NCBI GenBank assembly: GCA_002205965.3 | Contig: NADL03000471.1 | Location: forward strand, 1,240,001-1,304,000 | From: Kappaphycus alvarezii | Taxonomy: Eukaryota > Rhodophyta > Florideophyceae > Gigartinales > Solieriaceae | Length of the DNA: 64,000 nt | Direction: 5' to 3' | Shown: one piece after another, positions 14,301 through 25,899 of the stretch | Numbering within the stretch: the stretch's first letter is position 1 | Layout: every line of letters begins with the position of its first letter | Translations under genes and position numbers: made by a program | Notes under the pieces: generated by a model | What the model saw: only the letters and a program-made list of their open reading frames with translations | What the model was told of the DNA's origin: nothing | Database searches by the model: none

Positions 14301-14419
14301 GCTACTCCATCTCACGTGCAGAATAAAACTGAACGCACTCTCACTGATTGCGCGGAGATTAGCCTCGCATTGATGCAGTTCTGATGTCTGGGCATCTCAA
14401 GTAAGACATGTCTACGCTA

Positions 14420-15570
14420 TATGGTGAAATCATGGAAAAGCTTGGGTAAATTGAGCGATTTCAGAAGTTAAACAACATTTATATTTTGTTACTGTGATTC
14501 TGATGAGGAGTGCTGGGGTTAACAATGGCATGCAGTCGTCTTTACTTGATCTTAAAGCTTATTTCACATTTTTTTGACGTAATTTCTCTACTTCCGGAGC
14601 CCAACTAAGACGATATGTTTGGACTGCTAAGCCTTTTCAAGCTCATTTAGTGGAAGAGCAGCCTATATTGTAAAGTTTCATTTTATATTTATATCCCCAG
14701 GGGGAGCACAGCTAAAAGGCTAAACGTGAAGGATAAGAACGGCTAATTATATTAGGTGTTTGTTCTTTAGTTTAGTATTATACAAGGAAATTATGCTTCT
14801 TTGTTTTCAGACTGGAGCCGGAAGAGCGAGTAACGACTCTTGAGCGGAGATCACATAGCCATTTTTGTAGACCAATGCGATCACAGAAATATATATGTTT
14901 CTATTATTTCTATCCGTGATTAAATCTTCAGAATCTCTCCCCTCAGCCCTACATCCAGCGATTGTTCCATCCGCCTTTCTAAATCAATCTACTAATGGCA
15001 GAAAATTAAAAATTTTATATTGTTCCTCACTCTGATTCCACTGGAATCAAAACATGGCTCTCCAAAGTTTTCTTTTTGTCGTTTAAATCTGTTCAGCAGT
15101 TGCTTGTGCGTGTGCGGTTACGGTTTAAATCAACAAAAGGAGGATGGACTCGAGGTATTGGTTCTCATTACTGTAGGAAAGGGCCAGAGGGAACACTTTG
15201 GCGTAACAAGGGGCTTGACATTATTCAACGCTTTATCAACTTCCCTGTGCCCTTCTCTCTCCGTTATTCTGGGTGGCGAGGCTGAATTATGAAGTATGAA
15301 TGTAGAACTTGAAAGGAGAGCCCGAGGTGATACCGTAGCCGCGGTGTAGAAATGCACTAGTCACAGTAATGCTGCGGCAACAGTTTCGTCCTACTCAGCT
15401 TCCCTTACAGCTGGCCTCACACACGCCTTGTGAGATAGTCCCAACTCACTCTACCTCGTTTTCAGACTCTCCAATGTACATACCTTCCCCCTAGTCTCGA
15501 AAAATAGCCGTTCTACAACTCTAATCAGTAAATCACCCTCAATTTACCCCCATCGTAATAATTACATTAT
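14420..15570. other. Intergenic stretch, nothing identified
   Basis: Composition becomes less AT-rich. Short overlapping ORFs at 15020-15360 exist on both strands but show no conserved motif, so I regard them as chance. Confidence 0.4.
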
Positions 15571-15571
15571 G

Positions 15572-15827
15572 TTGATATGCCCCAGCCCACTACACGTGGA
15601 AGATGAGTGGAAGACAAAAGTGAGGCGTTATTGAGTACATTTGGATGGATGTAAATAATCCCTTTGTTTTTAATCATAATTTAGATCATACTACACCCAT
15701 CGTCGAATTTTGGCCGGCGGCAGGCCATCATGTCCATAATTAAAGGTCGTACTGCCCCCTCTACCGAAGTATCGAAGAGAAGGGGGCAAGTGGGAAGTTC
15801 GAAGTTAATGCATTGAGTGCATTCATA
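15572..15827. repeat. Dispersed repeat, copy A
   Basis: About 256 bp that aligns clearly with 23455-23710. Both begin TTGATATG and end near TTCAT, and both contain the shared phrases CTACACCCATCGTCGAATTT and GGGCAAGTGGGAAGTTCGAA. A hairpin (CCCCCTCT pairing with a G-rich partner 13-15 nt away) sits inside and has one mismatch in this copy. Differences include many amino-acid-changing substitutions in the shared open frame, so it does not look like a selected protein. It could be an LTR fragment or MITE-like sequence; the TG...CA ends fit an LTR, but no matching target duplication is seen. Confidence 0.6.
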
Positions 15828-15979
15828 AATTAGGCAAATGGATAAATTGACAGATCTGACCAATAAGATTACAGAATTTAGAATGTCCAGTGACAAATTT
15901 TGTCAATTTGTTGGGGCTGCAGGGTGGGCAGAACAAATCGACAAACATTTGTCGATGAGTGTAGGCCAAAGGTATTTTC

Positions 15980-17190
15980 GGTATCCTTGTTCATGGTACA
16001 TCGTCGCCTTGATATCTGTGCTGCCGTATCGGCAGCAATAGCAACTGCTATTGCCATCAGACTACGACAAAAAAAGGCCACACGGATCTCTGCGCGTATT
16101 GTTCGAAAACGGCAACCGAGATATTTACGAGTTGCGTTGATCCGTCCGATTTCGTCTCAATCCACCACAGCATGGAGAAGCTTTTGTCGTGCGGGACTTC
16201 ATCTCACTTCATAGTGTCCCTTAAGTTTGACCGCATTCTTTCTTCACTGTCCTACTACCTTTATTTCAAAGCAAGCGAAACGGTCAACTGCGGCAGCCCG
16301 TACAGACGCGGACCAAAACTGAGAGGCGTCGGGAGACTATGACCACAGAATCTCCTTCGTCTTGTTCTCTGGTACTTGAAATCTTTTGCCGGCAGTTGCC
16401 TGTGTCCGATATTTGGTTTGGTACCAACCTCTAAACGTTTGGTAGACTATGGTTTAGAAGTTCTTACGCGTCTGCTGCAATACAAATGCTACTGTCTTGC
16501 ATGTTAGATGGCCTAATTGGCAAGAGAGGAAGGAGTCTGCGGAACTTTTGGAATGCAATAGACCGAATGGACCGATTTTAAGAAACGTTTTCGGTATCGT
16601 TGATGGAGCAGGATGCCTTGTGCAGACTTTATTGATAAAAACAGGCAAATGCTTACTACGAGGGATACACTGCAAGCGTTGAGGTCACTAACCTGTTTGT
16701 GTTTAATTTCAAAGGAGAAATCATACATGCAGGCGTTAACTATCCGGGTTCATGGCATGACAGTAAGCTGGCGGCACTATCCGGGCTTGTCTGCCCTAAG
16801 CTAGGCGATGAAATGAATCCGCCTGGGTTTGCTATATTGGGTGATAGTGCATTCCTGGTGGATAGTCGTATTGCATGGAAAGATTTTACGTGCCAGAAAA
16901 ACCAACGAAACAGCAGAAATTCCGGAAAGTATTGAAATGGCGGCGATCGATCTGGTGATGCAGACGGTTTTGCCAAGTGAAAGGCAGTCTGTCGAGTGGG
17001 GGTAAGCGACGTTAAAGCTCCTTTCGAAGATGCCGACTTGCTCTGTCTGCTGATAGTAGTAGAAGAAGCGAATGTTGACCGTTTTTTGTGCCTTTTCAAT
17101 GCGAGAACGAGGTTGGTTGGGCCAATCACATAATAGAAGACGTATGAAAACCATGAAAGTGATACTACCTTGAATACAGCGGTGTAGAAG
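15980..17190 (+). pseudogene. PIF/Harbinger transposase (DDE_4 type), copy 1, degenerate
   Basis: Across several frames the plus strand gives a basic N-terminus (around 16050), STTAWRSFCRAG (about 16160), then the DDE nuclease blocks. These are VFGIVDGAG (first Asp, about 16590), NYPGSWHDSKLA (about 16740), AILGDSAF (second Asp, about 16835) and RQSVEWGVSDVKAPF (Glu, about 16985). All three catalytic positions are readable, but the frame changes at least four times. In the family this enzyme cuts and pastes the element at TTA/TAA-type targets together with a Myb/SANT-like partner. Such a partner lies next door on the opposite strand (17350-18265), tail to tail, as in the second pair inside the hAT element. 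Confidence 0.75.
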
Positions 17191-17349
17191 AGCAGAATGA
17201 AGTTAGTATCGTCCGAAAAAAAGATGTTTAATGATGTGAGATGGCGGCACTCTCGGCCCGCGCGACGAGCGGGCGACGAGAAGCGCCGGAAAAAGTCCGC
17301 TGGGACCCGAGCGAAGGAGGGCGCGCGCGCCAGCAGCGCCGCAGTAGTA

Positions 17350-18265
17350 GCACAGAATCTAAAGCTTTTTGACGATCAGTTCTTTCATTTCCTTCAACGT
17401 CTCGTTCAAAACGCCTAGCTCAGATTGCATTTCTTTCTTAACAATATCTGTAACATCCTCCTTCGTAAGCGCAGTGACATCATGAGGGTGTGGAGCTATC
17501 CACAAGTTTCTGTATCGCAAGGAGATGTCACCAACGTGCTCAATTCATCGTCTACTTCGTCACGCGCAATACCTGTCGCCCCTGCCCTCCGTTTCCCTCG
17601 ACGAGCGCCAAGCGGCACACCATCCGCCGCCGCTTTTTTCGCAACGATCATGCCCCAAAGACGCAGCGGAGGATCCGTTTTCGCCATCCATCGCATCCAC
17701 GCTGGCCGACTCATCTAGAGGTTCGTCCACGTCGCCAACCGAGACGGCATTGACTTGCCAAGGATATCCCTCGCAATATGCTTTGCTCGTCGTACATGCG
17801 GTGGACACGATGGGTCTCCAGTAGGTTTCTTGACATAAACAGCTTGTCAAATTTCATCCGGAGTGAGTCAGAGTCTCTTGAAGGCCGTTGCTCCATTTCA
17901 GTGTACTCAAGGAAACGAGTGGCAACAGTGGCCAAATCATTTCCCCCAATTGGCTCCAGCTCCTCAACGTATCTACTAGGTTGTCCACGTCTGCTTCATT
18001 GTAGTTGGGTGATCCACTTCGTTTCCATTTCTTCGTGCTTGACGGTTTTGAGAAGGAGCCTTGTTGTGGCGTTGCAGAATTCAGTTCTACAAGGGAAGCG
18101 GGGGTGATAAGGGTGGGAGACATTGTTTGTAAGCTTGTCACCTGTTATGTTTTCATTGCCAAACATATTTACAGTAGCCATAATACCTTCAGTGTTGTTG
18201 GCGAGGGTGTAATCGGGGGCAGAAATGGTTCGAGTACACTTTGATACGGCTTCGAGAGAAGACAT
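17350..18265 (-). pseudogene. SANT/Myb-like DNA-binding partner gene of Harbinger copy 1, frameshifted
   Basis: From Met at 18265 the minus strand encodes a Ser/Thr/Pro-rich leader. It is followed by a SANT/Myb-like domain: KRSGSPNYNEADVDNLVDTL, a tryptophan-containing second helix, then after a frame change DSLRMKFDKLFMSRN (about 17885-17840). Further on there is an acidic linker and, near 17450-17370, a Lys/Glu coiled-coil tail (EDVTDIVKKEMQSELGVL). This domain order is typical of small DNA-binding proteins that accompany PIF/Harbinger transposases and help nuclear entry and end recognition. At least three indels break the frame. It converges with the transposase at 15980-17190. Confidence 0.65.
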
Positions 18266-18269
18266 GACA

Positions 18270-18470
18270 CAGGAAAGGGTTGAGATATGTGTTCTAGATA
18301 TCTTTCTGTTTTATATATATTTTGAGAGTTTCTTAATCCCTATGTTTTGATAGTAGGAGTTTGAGGATCTAGAGAAAGAAAAATAAGACAAGCATATCAG
18401 TTTTTTATATGCTCTATTGGGTTCTCTATTGATGTTATTGGCTATTTAATTAGTCTATTTCTCAATGGGC
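18270..18470. other. AT-rich spacer between Harbinger copy 1 and the copia element
   Basis: No ORF or structure identified. It may contain the Harbinger right end or copia leader, but no terminal repeat could be paired by eye. Confidence 0.3.
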
Positions 18471-18479
18471 GCGATGAAC

Positions 18480-21400
18480 ACAAGATCGACTTTCTACGTA
18501 ATGCTGTAGAGTTGTACTACTGGTGGGAAACTCCTGTTACTAATATCGTCACCGCCGAATAAACCTTCAACGCCTTCAGCACTGCGCTTCTTGAGAGCTT
18601 GCAGCATGAGATGAAGACAAAAAAGGGCCAGAAAGCTTGCGGGCACGCACCTCACTCAGGGAGAGAATAACTTTTTCCAGCACTACGGCCGCAACCCGAA
18701 GTTTGTCCAAAAGCATGCTGTGTCCAAGCCTCCTGAAAATAGTCAACGCACTATAGAAGAAAGCGGCCGCCGCAACGATTGCCGTAAATGTCATGCTCGT
18801 CGGTCCCCCGGTCATCTCCGCAAGAAAAAAGAGATCCGTTGGAATTTCCGTAGCCCCTTAAAGAACGTATAGTCTGCTATTTATCTCATTTCAGAGTTAA
18901 TCCAAGGACTGGAGGGAGAAATAGACGAATCAAAGCCAGCACAGGACGGATAAATGCACCATGAAAACGAAGAGAATAAGGTTCGTTTTGGAGATTTTTT
19001 GAAGAGCTAGCAACCCTCTATTTGCTCACCGACCCCAGGAGAAGATGAAAACAACTTTGTGTAGCAATATGATCGAGAATGGTCCACGAACCACTTCTCG
19101 GACTCAATCTCACAGGGGTCCCCTGTGAAAAGTCTGAAACTGCCAGAATTTTTCAGTGAGGTGGCAGGACTATGTGCCTAGCCTTGATCGCCACTCACGC
19201 TTGGTTGCTGCTCATCGCACAACTCATCCCAGGCAAAGGGAAGCATGGATAGAATTTGAAGCTTCCCGAAGCCATGTGACTGAATTGACGCAGGAAACGA
19301 GCGATGGCAGACCTGCAGCATTCTGTGTAGACATAGGAGCACCCAAATCATATATTGGCTAGAGAATATTGAACAATGTATTAGCTTCTGTTGTTAGTCG
19401 CCGCCCAAATCTCAAGAGATCGAATCACAGGTTTCGCTTTGGCGACAATATATTCGAATTTCTAGGAAAAATCACTGTTCCCTTGGGGACACCACCCGGA
19501 GTCGCTCCAACCCCCGTTGATCTGGACATAATTCTGGTCGATTCACCTGCTCTACTAGGTCTCGATATTCTGGACAAATAATATCTAATTGCAGATAATG
19601 TAGGAAACCGCCTTATCAAGCAAGGGGTGAAGATGAATGAGAATGGTGAGCACAGCTACTTCGACATATGGCACATAGTAATACTAAGGTCCAAGAGTAA
19701 TTATTTATACGCTCTTATATGCTGTCTTCCTCAAAAATTCTTTGCTGGAGTTCAATTACATAAGCTACATCGCCAATTGTTCCATCCTTTGGCTCAGAAG
19801 CTTGTCAACATATTGAAACGAGCCCGACCAGAGGAAGCAATCCAATAGACCCCGCAGATTTTTCAAGACCTGACGAAACGATGCAACCCATGCCAACAAA
19901 TCCAGAATGCCCCATCAAGATTCCGCATGTCCTTCGGGGCAGAAAACGTACTTTTTAACGAACGTATCCTTCTAGACATTATGTACATAGATGGGAAGCC
20001 TATCTTACATATCATAGATGAAGGGACTCTTTTTGGAGATGCTAGATTCCTCCCTGACGTATCTACGAAGATGCTTTGGGAAACCATCATGTAATGCTGG
20101 GCTGCAATCTATACGGGATTACCGAACAGAATGCAATTTGATCAAGGAAATTCATTTGGCAATCTTTTCATTAGTATGGGAGCCGCATCGAATGTTGAGG
20201 TCCAACGTACTGATATCGAAGCACACTTTAACCTCAGACTTGGGAAAGCTATCGCCACCCGCTTTGCCAGTCTTACCGGAAGATTATAATCGATTATCCT
20301 TCTGCAGACCCCAAGGTTGCCCTCGCTCTTTCAGTTAAGGCCATGAATGACAAGTTATGATCGTAAGGATTAGTTTCCCTCTGTGCCTGTCTTCGGTGAA
20401 GTTTCCACAAGTGCATACGAGGTCCGAAACTCCGGAGCAACGACCTACTCTAGGTGCGAGTGCAGCCATGGCAAAACTTTCTCGAAAAGAGATGGAGAAG
20501 GAAAGGGTCGAACTTAGTATCCAGATAGCTTTCAAGAATGCGACACCTACGGCAGTCAATAATAATTATCAGCCTGGAGACCAAGTTTTGGTTTTGAGGG
20601 AGAAGCAGGTCGACAATCGTATTGGAGAGTGGGTAGGTCCATTCACCGTAGGAAACTGGTTTACGCTCAAGACGTCAAAGTTTTGCATCTATACCTTTCA
20701 ATCTGACGCATTTTAAGCCATAATTCAGGCCTGATTCAATATTTCTTTCCTCTATTTATGAACTGAACAAGCACGTACACCAGTTTTACAGCCCAAAGAG
20801 GGATGATTTTTTCCCCACTGAGATTATCACTGATCGAGACCCAAGGGCGCATTCCGTAGAGATGAATAATGCCAAGCGCACTGAGATCAAGAACCTTCTA
20901 GAACGCGTAAATTTCGGCTTTATCCTAAAAATAGGATGTCCCTCCTGATTGCAATGTCCTCCCTGTCCGTTTTTCGCTGGCCATCAAATCAACCGATGAC
21001 GGCAAGATCAAATAAAAGGCCTTTTATGTGATCTGGGGACATCGATAAATGTTCAAGAATATAATCGTCCATTCAACAGCAACTATTCAACCCTAATCAG
21101 CGGCTTCTCTTAGCCCTTCCGTCTATCATTGAGTTTGAGATCTGGACTTCCGACGTTAGACAAGCTTATTTGTGGTCCGCAGAACCCTCGAACGGAAAGA
21201 TTTATCAAAAAGCCGGTTTTTGACTTTGAACTTTATCCCTCACAATGTCTACAGCTCTTGACGCCCCTCTACGGGTTGCGCCAATCAGGGTATCTATGGC
21301 ACGCAACCCTAGAAAAGTATCATCGGGAGGACTTCGGGATGTAACCATTACGCCTAGACCCAGAATTGTACGTTCTTGTATTCGATGGGACCCTTCGGGG

Positions 21401-22351
21401 ACTATCTAAAGGATACGTAGATGATTTAACTCGAACGGGTGATAAACAATTCGGAAAGCTTTCGAAGAGGATTACCGAACGCTTCGATATGACAGATGAT
21501 CAGGAGATACCATGCACCTTCAACGGTTTCTCATTGCCTCGTGATTTCAATGAATGCTTCTTGCAGGATCAGCACTTTTATCTATCCAAGTTGGAGAAGC
21601 TCCGGCTTGACGCCCGTTTACTGAGTTTCGGTCTATGCGCATGAAGCTCGCATGGCTAGCCAACTCGCCCAGAATGTCAGTTTGAAATCGCGCAACTAGC
21701 ACAAGTTACGGAGGCGACATTCAACGAAAACAAGCGAAAGCGGCTCAAGCGGCTCAAAAAAGCAGTACAGTATGCCGTCGAAACCCATGGATCGCTTCTC
21801 GTATCCAAGTTGCATAAGGTCTCTCTCCTAATCATCGGTTTCTCAGACGCCTCATACGCCAAAAATGAGGACTTGAGTTCTCAACTTGGACATGTCTGCT
21901 TCCTAGGGGACGAAATGGGATCAATATTGCCTATCAACTTCAAATCGGAGGAGTCGAGGCGAGTGACCCTCTCAGTAATGGCCGCCGAATTTATCGCCTC
22001 CTGTGACATGTTCGACGTCGTCAATGCTCTTTCTGAGGAGCTAAGTACCGGGATAAATCAAAAAATCCCTATGCAGCTATTCACTGACTCCAAGTCCCCC
22101 TTCAACGTTATCTCAAGGGGTTTGCGAACGTCTCAAGAGGTTTGCGGGGCGTCGGAGAAGTGCACGATGCTCGAAATTGCCGCTGCAAGAGAAGACTTCC
22201 GACGAAGGCCATCTCTGATATAGGGTTTGTACGCTATAAACAAAACGTAGCAGATGGAATCACAAAAGAGATGAGTCAAGCTAATTTCAGAGATCTGTTG
22301 AGGGCAGGAAAGCTCGAGTCCATCCCGGAACAATGGAAAGTACGAAACTAA
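18480..22351 (+). mobile_element. Degenerate Ty1/copia retrotransposon (gag-PR-IN-RT-RNaseH)
   Basis: Domains appear in Ty1/copia order. A gag-like tail with CRKCHARRSPGH (zinc-knuckle remnant, about 18780) comes first. The protease follows with CVDIGAP (about 19325) and LGLDILDK (about 19565). Then come a pre-integrase block HKLHRQLFHP (about 19770) and the integrase with DIMYIDGKPILHIIDEGT (about 19975-20030) and DQGNSFG (about 20140). An integrase C-terminal module reads YQPGDQVLVLREK ... NRIGEWVGPF (about 20570-20645). RT follows with DVRQAYLW (about 21150), YGLRQSGYLWH (about 21275) and YVDD (21415), and last the RNase H with SDASYAKNED (21845) and TDSKSPF (22085). The frame breaks at least eight times. 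Integrase before RT distinguishes it from gypsy. No LTR pair could be confirmed. Confidence 0.85.
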
Positions 22352-22429
22352 TGCGGAAAGAAAAAATGAGACAACGCTAAGAAGAAGGTTTATTAGGGTT
22401 CAAAGATCGAGCTCTAAACAGACGTGGAA

Positions 22430-22975
22430 AAGATCTCGCTGGGAAACATAGAGGTTCGCCATTTCATCGGCACTTCAAATACGCGGCACTTCCGAGCAAA
22501 GGCACATCGGATAATATTCTGCACTGTCAATTATATGCTTGCGCTCGTCGTCGATGAATATGGCGTGGTCGAGGCTCCCGCTATAAGGCAAACGAACAAT
22601 CCAGAATCCTTCCATCAACGCCGCCAGCCACGCAAGCTTGTATTCGTTAAGAGATTTCCAATCCTCCCTGCGCGCTTTTCGGAAGTTCAACTTGGCATTA
22701 CTGCGTGTAGAGCTCGTTGTGCTGCGCCTATATACTCAAATTCCAAAGGTTGCCTCTCGAATACTCGCTTCGCCTCGGTCGCCCTCACACGCCCGCACAT
22801 GCCATTGATAGCATTTATCAGAGCGGATTCGAGGCAGTCAAATTATCTTGCCGCTTGAATAACTTCACAGCATCGCGATTATAGAGTTCACTCAAGCTCG
22901 CACTTGGTCCTCTAGAATCATGGCCTACGCGCTCTACAGACATACCAGGCTCTTGTTCACAAAAATGCATCATGT
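22430..22975 (-). pseudogene. Cysteine-peptidase-like ORF (C...H...D triad), frameshifted
   Basis: The minus strand encodes, across one or two frame changes, LSELYNRDAVKLFKRQD, then DCLESALINAING (about 22840), a linker, LAWLAALMEGFWIVRL, and LDHAIFIDDERKHIIDSAE (about 22570-22515). A Cys near the N-terminus followed by an Asn-rich helix, a later DHAxxID and a following IIDS resemble the Cys-His-Asp layout of papain-fold or OTU-like peptidases. I have seen similar proteins near mobile elements in algae and oomycetes, but cannot name the family. It lies just past the copia RNase H, on the opposite strand. It may be an independent insertion or the edge of another element. Confidence 0.4.
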
Positions 22976-22979
22976 TCCT

Positions 22980-23450
22980 TTGGTGTACCGTCGCACTTTC
23001 GCCCGCGTTCGCTTTCGGGATTCGCGCCCTTGGTAATTCGCAGCAAGAGCCTAGTGCCCTTGAACTCTGAGTCCCGTCGCGAGTGTGAAATTTTTCTGAT
23101 CGATCACCACTGAATCACACGCTTGTGATGTCAACTTCGTGGAAGCTTTCGAGCCCGTTTTGTGCATTGGCTGCCACGTAGAATCGTTCCAGCCGAATCA
23201 CCTGCCTCCCGCTCCGCGCGTCACCCCGTCACCTTGCATGATCATCTGGATTTCCCAGCGTACCGTGCGCCCCACCACACCGCCCGCTCGCACTGCATAC
23301 AGTGCTATATTGCTGGATCTGAATGCTGTTCCACAAAAGGAGCGAGGCGTCTCCGAACTTCAAAAGTTTCCAGTCTAGCCAAGCGCCAGTGTGTAGGTTT
23401 GCAATCTTGCGGACACACTGGGGATGTGGATACACTGTCTGATCGGAGGG
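22980..23450. other. Spacer, nothing identified
   Basis: Moderately GC-rich, with overlapping short ORFs on both strands but no recognisable domain. Confidence 0.3.
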
Positions 23451-23454
23451 AGTA

Positions 23455-23710
23455 TTGATATGGCCCCCAGTCCAATACACGCGCAGATGAGTAGAAGGCA
23501 GAAAAGAGGCGTTATTGGGTATATTTGGATGGATGGAAATGATCCTTTCGTTTTTAATCAGAATTTAGATCAGACTACACCCATCGTCGAATTTTGGCCG
23601 ACAGCAGGTGATCATCTCCACAATTAAAGTCGTACTTACCCCCTCTACCGACGGATCGAAGAGAGGGGGGCAAGTGGGAAGTTCGAAGTTACTACATTGT
23701 TTTGCTTCAT
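23455..23710. repeat. Dispersed repeat, copy B
   Basis: Second copy of the repeat at 15572-15827, in the same orientation. Here the internal hairpin is perfect: CCCCCTCT, a spacer, then AGAGGGGG (about 23638-23670). The two copies bracket Harbinger copy 1, the copia element and the cysteine-peptidase-like ORF (about 7.9 kb). Confidence 0.6.
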
Positions 23711-23714
23711 CGTT

Positions 23715-25890
23715 GAGGCGTTTGGTCTTAGTCACTTCGTACTCTACGTACCCTACTACGCAAGCGCAGTCTGTGTCAGCCCCTAGCTTGTACTGGGTAC
23801 CGTTACTGCGCAGCACTGCGGATTCCATGACACATTATATCTAACTTACAGTGAAGATAATGCTCTGTAATTAATATGCTGCATTTTAGTTTAGTAGTGA
23901 AAAAATCCGGATGAAAATAAATTTCATGTTTGGGTATCCGGATTTTCCTTGCAGGAACTGCCAGTTGAGTTGAAATCGTATGTTAAGTTACTACTCATTG
24001 TGTTCCTGGAGTTTAAAATGAATTATCAACTATTATATTGAGATAAATCTCGATGATACACGTCAGCTACTTACAATAGGGTGCGTAGTATGACAGGTTA
24101 CCTACTGAGGACTGAATAACACAGCTAACTTAAAGCGATAAAATGTCGAAAATTGGTATGAGACACCATATTGATATCTCAAAAAATGTTTTATTATTAA
24201 ATGTACATATTTGGTTGTTCTTGGTGCTTATTTTTAAAGGAAAAAGGGGGACTGGGAAAAAAAATTGAAGAAGGGTTAAAGGAGAGGATTAAATGACTAT
24301 GTGACTGCCTTTTCCAAATTTCTCTTTCATCTGGTTATTAAATTTTGATGCGGTTGTCTAGTGTCTGTCCTAAATATAATTTTTCTCTTTGATGAGAAAA
24401 TATTATCTCATATGATGACAAAACTTCGGTTCTTCTTATACCGGGCGATCGCTTTAGCGGAAATTTTTGGGACCGTACATGTTTGCTAAAATTCATTTGA
24501 AAACATTAGACTGCAATAAATTCGTCTTCAATAATTTCAATTCCAAAAGTTTCAGGTGAAATAATCCAACTTGACAAAATGAATAGACTTTTTTTGAGAA
24601 ATTAAACCTCAACTAAAAATTCATCAAGGGAGGAATAAGTTTATGGACTCCACGCAGTGCAGTAACTCTTCTTAGGAATTTTTCGATCGCGCTTCCCTTC
24701 AGTTAAAACTATACACACAGAAAAGGTCCGACAGATTTCTATTGCTTGGAAATAGCGCTAAAATTTGTCATGGTATGAGGAAAAAATTCATAATATAAAG
24801 AAATATGTCCTATTGACAATATTAATCAATCACATTCACATCTTTCCATTGTACCGCATTGCACCGATTCCAAATGTTCTCAACGCATTTTAGCTAATCA
24901 TGGGGCTTACTTTTCGCCGCCTTTCAAAAAATATTCAGTTCAATTCACAATGTCTCAAACTTCCTGCTATTTCATATAAGACGTCGAAACTGAAACCGCC
25001 AGGTTTGACCATGAGAATCCTGTCAGGACTCTAAGCGGTTTATTTTGAAACCGAAACATTGGGTTCCAAAATTCAGGCCTCCATTGCAGCAATGTTTTGA
25101 ATTGTGGCATTTATCTGCTAAGAAGTCCAACCTACATTAAAATATGAGCTGGTAAGAGGCATGAAAAAGTATAATAGCGTCTCAGTGAGCTCTTTAGCGC
25201 GACTTAACCTGAGAGAAGTGTCAATTTTTCACGTTGGTTTTAGAAAACATCCCAGAACACGATTCCCACCAATGATTTTCCGCGCAGTAGAACAGGCAGT
25301 TTCCTACTTTAGTCTTTTCATCAGCATTTAATGCCAACAGGCCATTCATATTATGTTTATCCTCGTCGAAAAGACATTGATCCTCTAAATTTTTTCTTAC
25401 CCTGCATGCCTCTTCCTACGCAAATAAAATTGTTTTCTTGTGGACTACATACAAGGAGGGTTATTAATTCATTTATCGATACTAAAACTGTGCAGAGAGT
25501 ATCTGGCGTACAAATCGACCGGAAACTAGAAACAGCAGTACATATTTACTGCACTATGTCGTCCGTACATAAATAAGATAAAGAATGTATGTTCCTTGGG
25601 CCCTTTGAGTGAAAATAAAGTATCGTTGCAAGCAATTCATGGTACCGCATCCAAGGTTCGACAATACTATGACCGAAGCCAACCGCTACTACGTCCCTCT
25701 CGGCTGTCCCCTTCCTCGGGCATCTTTCGCATCTTTTTCGCTTTCGAGAGTGTGTCCATGAAAGGCAAAAGCCACCGCGAGAATTTCCTGCAGATTTTTG
25801 GCCATCTAAAAGGCTGCTATCGACTTCTACTCGAGTAGTTTGCGCAGGACTCTTTGATCCTTTTGCGGGAAGGAAAGGCAATCAAAGGCA
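23715..25890. other. AT-rich intergenic stretch
   Basis: About 1.8 kb of AT-rich DNA to roughly 25550, with no recognisable coding sequence. Then comes a more balanced segment (25600-25890) that could be a gypsy LTR or leader. No repeated LTR copy was found downstream. Confidence 0.4.
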
Positions 25891-25899
25891 AACTTTTCT

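Noticed and set aside
1480-14400. Simple organellar DNA insertion
   Set aside because: No recognisable plastid or mitochondrial gene, rRNA or tRNA was found, so base composition alone does not support it.
15020-15357. Overlapping short ORFs on both strands
   Set aside because: No conserved motif and no extension across frames as seen in the real relics.
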